Source of the DNA: Planctomycetota bacterium
Lineage (GTDB): Bacteria > Planctomycetota > J058 > JARGOJ01
Assembly: GCA_029210225.1 (NCBI GenBank)
Contig: JARGOJ010000103.1
Span: 1-5,949, forward strand
Direction: 5' to 3'
Length of the DNA: 5,949 bases
A program made the position numbers and the translations under genes. The notes beneath the pieces were generated by a model that worked only from the letters and a program-made list of their open reading frames with translations, was not told where the DNA came from and searched no databases. Shown piece after piece: positions 1-5,915 of this stretch; within the stretch, counting starts at the first letter, position 1; every line of letters begins with the position of its first letter.

Positions 1-1
1 C

Positions 2-736
2 TCTTGGAATGTCGAAACAGGGCGCTCTATCAACGCAAGTCAATTCAGCTCCAACGCCCTCTCCTCACTCAGCATTTCCAAGGATGGGCGCCGATTGTTA
101 GTGGCGGATGCCAGTCATAAAATGAGGGTCCTCGATGCCCAATCTTTACAAGAGATTCGGGGTTTCAAAGGCCACGACGAAGCGATCACGGCGCTACGCT
201 TTTTTCCTTCCAATCCCCACGCGCTCTCCACCAGCATGACTGGTGAGATTAAGGTCTGGAACTTCCAAACAGGAGAAGAGCTTCACAGCTTTCAACCTCA
301 CAAACGTGCGATACAAAGCCTGGCTATCAGTCGCGGGCCACTCATCGCGACCGGAGCCTCCGACCGCGCCGCCAAGCTCATTGACTTAACACGCCCAGCA
401 AAGTATCAGAGCTTTGAAAATCGCTTAAACAAAGGCCAGCTCGCCCTGTCCAAAAATCCAGAAGACGCCTGGGCTCTCCTCGACCTCGGCCAATGGTATC
501 TATTCCGCGGACACTCCGGCAAAGCCGAGCGTTTACTAAAATCAGCCGTCGCCTCAGGAGCCTCACCACGGCAATTACTCCTGGCCCAAGCCGCCTGGCT
601 CAACGGGCACTACAGCGATGCTAAGAAGGCCTTCCAGAACGCCCTGGACAATAAGGAAGCCCCTGAGCACTGCATCGCGATTTACCAAAAGGCCCTTAGC
701 CAGGAAGCCGATCGAATTGGCCAAAAGCCAAATTAA
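2..736 (+). CDS. WD40-repeat protein with TPR-like C-terminus (5' partial)
   Basis: The frame is open from the left edge, so the true start lies outside the window and 244 codons are visible. The first part reads as WD40 propeller blades. A blade end (WNVETG, visible residues 2-7) is followed by a blade with SKDGRRLLVA and MRVLDAQS, one beginning GHDEAITALRF and ending IKVWNFQTGEEL, and a last one with AIQSLAIS and AAKLIDL. From about residue 140 the protein becomes helical with TPR-like spacing (ALLDLGQWYLFRGHSGKAE, then AAWLNGHYSDAKKAFQNAL). The likely role is scaffolding or protein-protein contact. In several bacterial phyla such C-termini belong to large Ser/Thr kinase-WD40 proteins, but no kinase domain is visible here. 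The gene converges on the helicase gene, with 37 bases between the stops. The domain call is fairly sure; the function is unknown. Confidence 0.8.
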   Translation, partial: SWNVETGRSINASQFSSNALSSLSISKDGRRLLVADASHKMRVLDAQSLQEIRGFKGHDEAITALRFFPSNPHALSTSMTGEIKVWNFQTGEELHSFQPHKRAIQSLAISRGPLIATGASDRAAKLIDLTRPAKYQSFENRLNKGQLALSKNPEDAWALLDLGQWYLFRGHSGKAERLLKSAVASGASPRQLLLAQAAWLNGHYSDAKKAFQNALDNKEAPEHCIAIYQKALSQEADRIGQKPN

Positions 737-766
737 AAATAGTCGCACTGAATTGATTCATACTCA

Positions 767-786
767 GGAAGCTTCACTGAGCTTCC
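767..786. other. Hairpin between convergent genes
   Basis: GGAAGCT at 767-773 and AGCTTCC at 780-786 form a perfect 7-bp stem with a 6-base loop. The helicase stop codon (TGA on the minus strand, 774-776) lies in the loop. It sits where two convergent transcripts end, so it may help end or protect both RNAs. No U-run follows on either strand, so it is not a canonical intrinsic terminator. Confidence 0.35.
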
Positions 787-3458
787 AAGGCCTCATGACG
801 ATCCCAGAACTTCTTAATATCTCTCTCCAAGTCCCGACTGCGGAGCTCTCTGGGTGAGCGATTGTACCAGTGATAGGGCAGCAATCGAGCATAGGCTGGT
901 TCAAGGAAACGACTTCCTAAGAGAACAATAATGCCTTTGTCAGTCTCAGTTCGATGAACTCGTCCGGCCGCCTGAATTACGCGGTTCATGCCCGGATATA
1001 AATAAGCAAAGTCAAAGCCTCGCTTGTATTTCTTCTCGAAGTAAGCCTGAATTAATCGGCGCTCAAAACACAGCTTAGGCAGCGCTGGCCCCACTAATAC
1101 AACAGTGGTACAAAGCTCTCCAGGGTAATCGACTCCTTCAGTGAAGACTCCACCCTGGACAGTAAACAATAATAGGGGTGGAAATCGGCGAGAGTTCTCC
1201 GGGTCAAAGACGGCCAATCGATCGAGCACTGCCTGTCGCTCTAAATCAGACATTCCGGGGCTTTGCATAATGATATCCGTCGAAATATCCCCCATTCTCA
1301 ACGCGACTTTCTCCATATAGGAATAGCTCGGGAAGCAGACGATGACATTGCCCTCGCGAGCGGCGACGATTGTACGAATCGCGTCGGCGATCAATGGCAT
1401 TTCATCCCGGCGATTTTTGAATTTCGTCGTCATTCGGGTATCGACTAAAACCTGGCGATTCTCCAAAGGAAAGGGTGAGCCAAAATCGAGCCGCTGGGCC
1501 TCTTCAGGGAAGCCCAGGAGAGTGCGGTAGAAGTCGAACGGCGCGAGGGTCGCGCTGATAGCAATTGTGGAAGCGCACGCTCGAATACGTTGGCCGATAG
1601 GACCAGACGGATCCTTACAGAGGATCTTCAAAGCGCCTTCCCCTGGATAATTCGTTCGGCTATAGATGGCGCTAAAGGACTCGTCAAACATGTCCAAGAC
1701 CGTGACGAGCCGCGACAGCGCTCGGTGAACTCGGATAACGGGGTCTTCTTCCATGACCGGGCGCCGACCCCGCGCTTGATCGATAAAGTAAGTGACCACC
1801 GCGTCTTCGTAGCGATTCCGAACCCCCTCAAAGAACTTCTTATCAGGCTCGACGCAACGCTCTAAAGGAACCCAACTCGGCGCTTCCTGCATGACAAGCG
1901 GCGCGGTGATCCCCGGGCGCGGGCGCTTTGGAGCCGCTTTCTTACGTGCCTTGGCGCGCTTCTGTTCTTCCTTCGCGCTCAATTGAGGATCGTCGAAGAG
2001 CAAGAAGTTGCCGCCAGTTTGTTCCTCTACAAGCTCGTCCTCGGGCTCGTCGTCCGCCTCCCCTTCTTCCTGCAAGGCTTTCGGGTCGAGGCCTTTTTCG
2101 AGGGCCATTAAGTGGTCGTCTATCTCGCGAACCAAACGCCTCATTCGACGAAGCAGGGGGTCGTCTCCCTGGAGCCGCGTGACCTCTTCAAATTCTTCCA
2201 AGAGGCGCCGAGAGAGCTCGGGAGAGTAATAGCCAGCGCCTCGGTCAACGAGGTTATGCGCTTCATCAACAATCAGGACGATCTCGGAGGGCTGTTCATC
2301 GACGAAGAGTTGACGGACATTGGCCCCCGGGTCGAAGACATAGTTGTAATCGCCAATGATGACATCGGCGTCTCCCAAGGCGTCAAAGCCCATGAAAAAG
2401 GGGCAAGCTCCGGTGCGCTGGCTCTCTTTAATCAATGTTTGAGCGTTCACAACAGGAAGCTTCCGTATCCCCTCTAAAACCTTATGGTCCTCCATCTTCT
2501 TGTCGTAGTCTTTAATGTATTCACAACGCTCTGGGTGGCAGAGAACAACATCGTTTTGGCAGATTTTGTCACGTGCAGTGAGCACGACCCCATGAAGAGG
2601 AAGGTCCTCGCTCGCGAGCATTTCCAGGGTGTTCATAAAGATCTGTTGTTGAGTTGTTTTTGAGGTCGCGACAAAGACTTGGCCACCGAGGGTCAGTGCT
2701 TTTCGCAAGGCTGGCAATAAGGCGCCAACTGTTTTCCCGCTCCCGGTGGCGGCGGAGACTAGGACATCTTTGTCTTCACGAAGAGCATCCCGGATGCCGC
2801 GCATGAGGTCTCTTTGGAACATACGAGGGCGCTTAAAGGGGAAGCGTAGCTTGTCGGCCATGGCCCGGCGTCGGGCTCGTTGTTTGGCGCCCGCTTCGAT
2901 GCGTGCGATGATCTCTGTCAGGCGCGAATGAACAAAGCCGAGGCAGTCGTCTTCATTGTAGTCAATGGGGATCACCCGGGTGTGGCGCTCGGGGAGGGCG
3001 ACCATTAATAAGTGAAGGTCAATTTTCTCGGTCTTGAATTCCTCGTTCGCGAGGGTCCACTTGCCCTGCTCCATGAGTAATTGATAGAGCTGTAATTGAC
3101 GAATGTAGCTCGGGTAGGCGTGAGCGTTTAATTCGGCGAGTCCTTCTTCGTCGGTGAGAACTGTTTTAATCTCTTCGATGATGAGGACGCCCTCATGAAT
3201 GTAAACGCCGTCCATCCGTCCTTGCACATGGACAGTGAGATCATCTCTAGGAAAAGTCCATGACACTGCTAATTCCCGGCGGTAGCTCTCTTTTTCTTCT
3301 TCCCGGGCCGTCTGTTGGAGTTCGTGTTCGACTCGGCCGAGTTGGGCTCGCCGGGCCATGGGGATGGCGGAGAAGCCAAATTTCCGCTCTGAGTCTTCGG
3401 CTAAATCGCGCACGGAGAGGGAGAGGCGCCGCTTCTCTTCATCCCAGCGAATAGTCAA
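774..3458 (-). CDS. XPD/DinG-like Fe-S DNA helicase with N-terminal PD-(D/E)XK nuclease domain
   Basis: This 894-residue superfamily 2 helicase carries a nuclease domain. Residues about 13-190 hold a RecB/Cas4-type PD-(D/E)XK set: G41xxxH45, GRMD with D83, EEIK with E96 and K98, and QLQLY at 121-125. Helicase motifs follow: Walker A AATGSGKT (236-243), DEAH (398-401), SATL (635-638), GGVFTEGVDYPGE (769-781) and QAAGRVHR (829-836). Four cysteines between motifs I and II (C300, C307, C312, C352) fit the Fe-S cluster of XPD/DinG enzymes. The layout resembles a Firmicutes family of nuclease-helicases more than E. coli DinG. A charged insert lies at about 455-520. The start is TTG, with GGGGA 5 bases upstream and an in-frame TGA 21 bases before it. 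The expected role is ATP-driven unwinding of DNA or R-loops with possible strand cleavage. It lies 50 bases downstream of the MBL gene on the same strand. Confidence 0.93.
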   Translation of the reverse strand: MTIRWDEEKRRLSLSVRDLAEDSERKFGFSAIPMARRAQLGRVEHELQQTAREEEKESYRRELAVSWTFPRDDLTVHVQGRMDGVYIHEGVLIIEEIKTVLTDEEGLAELNAHAYPSYIRQLQLYQLLMEQGKWTLANEEFKTEKIDLHLLMVALPERHTRVIPIDYNEDDCLGFVHSRLTEIIARIEAGAKQRARRRAMADKLRFPFKRPRMFQRDLMRGIRDALREDKDVLVSAATGSGKTVGALLPALRKALTLGGQVFVATSKTTQQQIFMNTLEMLASEDLPLHGVVLTARDKICQNDVVLCHPERCEYIKDYDKKMEDHKVLEGIRKLPVVNAQTLIKESQRTGACPFFMGFDALGDADVIIGDYNYVFDPGANVRQLFVDEQPSEIVLIVDEAHNLVDRGAGYYSPELSRRLLEEFEEVTRLQGDDPLLRRMRRLVREIDDHLMALEKGLDPKALQEEGEADDEPEDELVEEQTGGNFLLFDDPQLSAKEEQKRAKARKKAAPKRPRPGITAPLVMQEAPSWVPLERCVEPDKKFFEGVRNRYEDAVVTYFIDQARGRRPVMEEDPVIRVHRALSRLVTVLDMFDESFSAIYSRTNYPGEGALKILCKDPSGPIGQRIRACASTIAISATLAPFDFYRTLLGFPEEAQRLDFGSPFPLENRQVLVDTRMTTKFKNRRDEMPLIADAIRTIVAAREGNVIVCFPSYSYMEKVALRMGDISTDIIMQSPGMSDLERQAVLDRLAVFDPENSRRFPPLLLFTVQGGVFTEGVDYPGELCTTVVLVGPALPKLCFERRLIQAYFEKKYKRGFDFAYLYPGMNRVIQAAGRVHRTETDKGIIVLLGSRFLEPAYARLLPYHWYNRSPRELRSRDLERDIKKFWDRHEALEAQ

Positions 3459-3508
3459 TGGAGTCCCCGTTTCAGTTCACTATTCCCAATGACGGATGAA
3501 TGCTGACC

Positions 3509-4408
3509 TTAGAATTTAAGCGTTTCGATAGATTCGAAGTAATCGGTGAGGAGAAGCTCTTTGCCCTTTGCGACTGGTTCAATCGCTTTCATGGCGCGCT
3601 CTGGGTCATTGGCCTTTTGAGAAATATGAGCCAGGAGAATTGTTTTGAGTCGCTCTCCGCCGCAGTCTTTGAGGAGCATAGCGGCTTGACTGTTTGAGAG
3701 GTGACCACCGCTGCCGAGGATGCGGCGAATGACGAAGGGGGGATAGCTGCTCATGCGAAGCAAGTCGATGTCGTGATTGGCTTCAAGAGACATGGCATCT
3801 AGAGTTGAGACCATTTTCTGGACCGGGGTTGTGACCCGGCCGAGGTCGGTGAGGACCCCGAAGCGGAAGTTTTGTTTTTGAACCGCGTAAGAGACCGTAT
3901 CGAGCCCATCGTGACTGACGGGGACCCAATCGACGCTGAGGTCGACGGAATCAGGGTCTCGGTCAACTTCCTGGCCCTTATCGAAGGCGAGCCAGCCACG
4001 AACCGGGAGGATGCGGACCTTGTTCCTCACTTTAGGGCTTCGAAGCTTTTTGGCGCCGCCTTTAAGGGTGCCTTCGGTCATATAGAGAGGGACGTCGAAT
4101 TGAGAGGCGAGAGACCCGCAACCTCCGAGGTGATCGCCGTGTTCGTGAGTGACGAGGACCGCGGTGATATCGGCGGGGGTCAAACCAAGGCCTGTCAGGC
4201 GCTTGCGCAAAATGTTCGGTCTTAAGCCACAATCAATGAGAATGTTGGTCTTCCCGGCCTGAATCAGGGTCGCGTTGCCAGCGCTTCCACTTTGCAAAAC
4301 GGTCACGGACATGCCGACGTCGCGGCCACGGCGAGGAGGCTTGGAGATGAGGCCAAGTGCGGGCATGCGGGTTTCCTGACGGGGGAAGAGTTCGAGTTGT
4401 TGACCCAT
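3509..4408 (-). CDS. MBL-fold metallo-hydrolase, YycJ/WalJ-like
   Basis: This 299-residue metallo-beta-lactamase-fold enzyme has the metal-binding motif THEHGDH at 87-93. Further ligand candidates are H166 (VPVSHDG), D188 (GVLTDLG) and H261 (LLAHIS). EANHD (209-213) and GHLSN (235-239) are typical of the YycJ/WalJ group, which is reported to have DNA exonuclease activity and a link to mismatch repair in Bacillus. The core begins at SVTVLQSGSAGNA, residue 34. Before it lies an unusual 32-residue extension with QLELF at 4-8, resembling a sliding-clamp-binding peptide. Translation cannot begin further upstream because TAA lies two codons before this ATG. M15, with AGGAAA 5 bases upstream, and M33 are alternative starts. 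GC-rich third positions in the extension and the promoter position favour the long form. It is probably the first gene of an operon with the helicase. Confidence 0.92.
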   Translation of the reverse strand: MGQQLELFPRQETRMPALGLISKPPRRGRDVGMSVTVLQSGSAGNATLIQAGKTNILIDCGLRPNILRKRLTGLGLTPADITAVLVTHEHGDHLGGCGSLASQFDVPLYMTEGTLKGGAKKLRSPKVRNKVRILPVRGWLAFDKGQEVDRDPDSVDLSVDWVPVSHDGLDTVSYAVQKQNFRFGVLTDLGRVTTPVQKMVSTLDAMSLEANHDIDLLRMSSYPPFVIRRILGSGGHLSNSQAAMLLKDCGGERLKTILLAHISQKANDPERAMKAIEPVAKGKELLLTDYFESIETLKF

Positions 4409-4441
4409 AAATTATGCTTCAAAGAGGGACGAAAAAGTAAA

Positions 4442-4471
4442 ATAATACGGCCGACACATTTATCCTATCAA
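4442..4471 (-). promoter_or_regulatory. Sigma70-like promoter for the MBL-helicase operon
   Basis: Read on the minus strand, a -35 box TTGATA (4466-4471) and a -10 box TATTAT (4442-4447) are separated by 18 bases. Each matches the consensus at 5 of 6 positions. Transcription would start near 4435, leaving an RNA leader of about 27 bases before the ATG at 4408. This fits use of the longest start of the MBL gene. Confidence 0.5.
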
Positions 4472-4475
4472 AAAC

Positions 4476-4503
4476 CTGACAAATTTTACCAAGCACCTAA
4501 AAA
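4476..4503 (+). promoter_or_regulatory. Possible divergent promoter for the DUF2058 gene
   Basis: CTGACA (4476-4481, 5 of 6 to the -35 consensus) is followed after 16 bases by TAAAAA (4498-4503, 4 of 6 to the -10 consensus). Its -35 box lies only 4 bases from the opposing -35 box. An alternative -10, TAAAAT at 4546-4551, lies closer to the gene but has no recognisable -35. The exact promoter is uncertain. Confidence 0.25.
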
Positions 4504-4557
4504 ACAAGGCAGAAAAAGGCTCCGGCGTGGAGGCGAAAAATAGAGTAAAATCGGGGG

Positions 4558-4582
4558 CCTCTATGGATGTAGAGGGAGAGGG
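4558..4582 (+). promoter_or_regulatory. Ribosome-binding site of the DUF2058 gene with overlapping hairpin and mini-ORF
   Basis: The purine-rich stretch AGGGAGAGGG (4573-4582) is the Shine-Dalgarno region, 6 bases before the ATG at 4589. CCTCTA (4558-4563) pairs perfectly with TAGAGG (4570-4575) around a 6-base loop, so a short hairpin can mask its left part. An ATG at 4563 opens a 7-codon frame (MDVEGEG) that ends at TAA 4584-4586, just before the main start. The RBS is sure; a regulatory role for the hairpin or mini-ORF is inference. Confidence 0.6.
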
Positions 4583-4588
4583 CTAAAA

Positions 4589-5113
4589 ATGGGCAAAAAA
4601 GACAAAAAGAAGAAGAAAAACCTCGCTGAGGGCAGCCTCATGGCTGGCCTCGTAAACGCTGGCTTCCTCTCGGAAAAGGGCGCACGAAAAATCCGCCGAG
4701 AGCAGCGCGTTGAGCAGAAAGAAGTCAAGAAAGAGCATGGCCACAAGGGCATTGAAGAGCTTCAGCGCCAGAAGCAGCTTGAGCTGATCAAGCTCGCCGA
4801 AGAGAAGAAGGCTCAAACCCAAGCCGCTGAGAAGCTCCGTAAAGCCCAAGAACGTCAAGAGCGCATTCAGCTCCTCACCCGAGACCGCATCCATTGCGGC
4901 GGCAACCGTCGCTTCTACTTCCGGAGGAAAGATAAGGTCATCGACTTTGTCGACGTTGATCCGAACATTGATAAACAACTCGGATTTCGTGAGGTCGCCA
5001 TTGTTCACGGTGAGAACAATCGCCCTGGGGACTACCTCATACTCCCGGTCAACTCAAAGCTCCACGAGCTTCGTTCGCTCGCCGAAGACATGGTCCTCTA
5101 CCCATCCTTCTAA
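4589..5113 (+). CDS. DUF2058 (YaiL-type) family protein
   Basis: This 174-residue protein has the layout I recall for the DUF2058 family (E. coli YaiL). A lysine-rich head (residues 3-10) is followed by the signature-like segment LMAGLVNAGFLSEKGARKIR (17-36). A long charged coiled coil rich in Q, E and K runs from about 41 to 92. A small C-terminal domain with alternating strands (RFYFRRKDKVIDFVDVD, then VAIVHGENN and DYLILPV) ends at PSF. The family is annotated as nucleoprotein or polynucleotide-associated, but its function is not established. The strong basic charge here fits contact with nucleic acid. The ATG has a clear Shine-Dalgarno. The gene is divergent from the MBL-helicase operon and convergent with the next gene, 22 bases apart. 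A degenerate copy of its 3' end lies near 5860-5900. Confidence 0.85.
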   Translation: MGKKDKKKKKNLAEGSLMAGLVNAGFLSEKGARKIRREQRVEQKEVKKEHGHKGIEELQRQKQLELIKLAEEKKAQTQAAEKLRKAQERQERIQLLTRDRIHCGGNRRFYFRRKDKVIDFVDVDPNIDKQLGFREVAIVHGENNRPGDYLILPVNSKLHELRSLAEDMVLYPSF

Positions 5114-5120
5114 ACCCCGC
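5078..5120 (+). repeat. Copy A of a degenerate repeat (3' end of the DUF2058 gene)
   Basis: This is the intact copy: the last 12 codons of the DUF2058 gene (LAEDMVLYPSF and stop) plus 7 bases downstream. It matches 5860-5900 in the same orientation at 33 of 38 aligned positions, apart from one segment that is 5 bases long here and 3 bases in the other copy. Confidence 0.6.
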
Positions 5121-5135
5121 TATACGAGTCTCCGG

Positions 5136-5798
5136 TTACGATTCCAGCCACTGAATCACGGTGCCGATTTCCCACTCGGGAGAGCCATTTTTGACCGGCT
5201 CAATATTGAGCAAACCTCGTTCAATAAAACCCGTGAATTTCTTTTGTGATATTAAAAAAGTCCCTGACAGCTTGAAGTCCAAGTCAACGATCAGAGCCAC
5301 AGTCCAGGGGTCCATTTTCGGATTTTTTCCAGTATCGAAAGTGCTCAGGTCTTGCAATAGACGTTCAACGACAAAAGCATCTGCGAGTTGCTGCTGCTCA
5401 ATTGTTCGCAGTCCTTGCTCTCGCTTAAGATCTCCCGATTTAAAATCTCCCGCTCCAAAACGATCAATCACTTGATTCAGCTCTGACCAGAATGTATCGG
5501 TACCAGGGCTGCCTTCATAGCAATACAGAGAATCTTTGAGGGAAATGTCCAGAGTCAGCAAACGGTCCTCTCTGTTCATTGTTATCTCTATCTCATCAGA
5601 GTATTCCAAAAGGATATTGAGTAGTTTCTCTGCAGAAGAGTCTGAGCTTTCACCTTGAAGGCAGGCGCGAAGCAGATCCTCGCAATCCTTGGCCTTCTCA
5701 CCGGACGGGAATAGCTTTTTTAGAACATGTCCATCCCACATAGTCATCCACTTCCACTCTAAAACTAAAAGACAACGGGAGCCAACACCAATTCTCAT
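5136..5798 (-). CDS. Hypothetical protein, AT-rich orphan
   Basis: I do not recognise this 220-residue protein. It is acidic, mixed helical and strand, with no signal peptide, obvious membrane segment or known catalytic motif. An acidic, leucine-rich middle part is followed by a basic patch (FKSGDLKREQGLR) and a C-terminal part with WTVALIVDLDFKLSGTF and EWEIGTVIQWLES. The longest start is the ATG at 5796-5798, directly after an in-frame TAG. M20 is an attractive alternative, because GGAAG lies 9 bases before it and the longer start has no clear Shine-Dalgarno. About 45% GC (243 of 540 bases counted) contrasts with about 54% in the helicase-MBL block. It stands alone between the DUF2058 gene and a decayed copy of that gene's 3' end, which suggests acquisition. 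Coding status is likely; function is unknown. Confidence 0.65.
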   Translation of the reverse strand: MRIGVGSRCLLVLEWKWMTMWDGHVLKKLFPSGEKAKDCEDLLRACLQGESSDSSAEKLLNILLEYSDEIEITMNREDRLLTLDISLKDSLYCYEGSPGTDTFWSELNQVIDRFGAGDFKSGDLKREQGLRTIEQQQLADAFVVERLLQDLSTFDTGKNPKMDPWTVALIVDLDFKLSGTFLISQKKFTGFIERGLLNIEPVKNGSPEWEIGTVIQWLES

Positions 5799-5859
5799 CT
5801 AACTTTACTCTGAACACAAATAACAACTCAGCGATTAGGCTTGTCTTGAACGCTGCGCT

Positions 5860-5900
5860 CTCGCCGAGGACATTGTAAGACCCTTTCTTCTAAACCCAGC
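5860..5900 (+). repeat. Copy B: decayed remnant of a DUF2058 gene 3' end
   Basis: The sequence reads CTCGCCGAGGACATTGT, then a diverged segment, then TTCTTCTAAACCCAGC, paralleling the end of the DUF2058 gene. In frame it gives LAEDIVRPF, but a 2-base length difference moves the matching TAA out of frame. Upstream the frame closes at TAG 5836-5838, so this is not a gene. Weak protein-level similarity may extend to about 5845 (LERCALAED against LHELRSLAED). Confidence 0.5.
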
Positions 5901-5915
5901 AGTGTGGAGGTTCTA

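Noticed and set aside
618..857. Plus-strand frame of 79 codons across the convergent junction
   Set aside because: It overlaps the ends of two well supported genes in other frames and has no start signal or recognisable domain.
2025..2039. NFLLF in the helicase insert as a sliding-clamp motif
   Set aside because: It lacks the conserved leading Gln at the needed spacing. Only a hydrophobic patch can be claimed.
2112..2477. Plus-strand frame of 121 codons opposite the helicase gene
   Set aside because: It lies wholly inside the strongly supported helicase frame, over the Fe-S and DEAH region, and shows no domain of its own.
3872..4225. Plus-strand frame of 117 codons opposite the MBL gene
   Set aside because: It is antisense to the conserved MBL core, including THEHGDH, so it is a shadow of that frame.
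4589..4620. A-rich start of the DUF2058 gene as a programmed frameshift site
   Set aside because: The runs encode lysines in a frame that continues normally to a family-typical end, and there is no downstream pseudoknot or alternative product.
4775..4789. QLELI in the DUF2058 protein (residues 63-67) as a second clamp-binding motif
   Set aside because: It is embedded in a regular charged coiled coil, lacks the final aromatic residue and is not in a flexible tail, so it is most likely a chance match.
4583..5008. Minus-strand frame of 141 codons with Leu/Phe-rich, membrane-like composition
   Set aside because: It is the antisense image of the Lys/Glu-rich DUF2058 gene. AAG and GAG codons read backwards give Leu and Phe.
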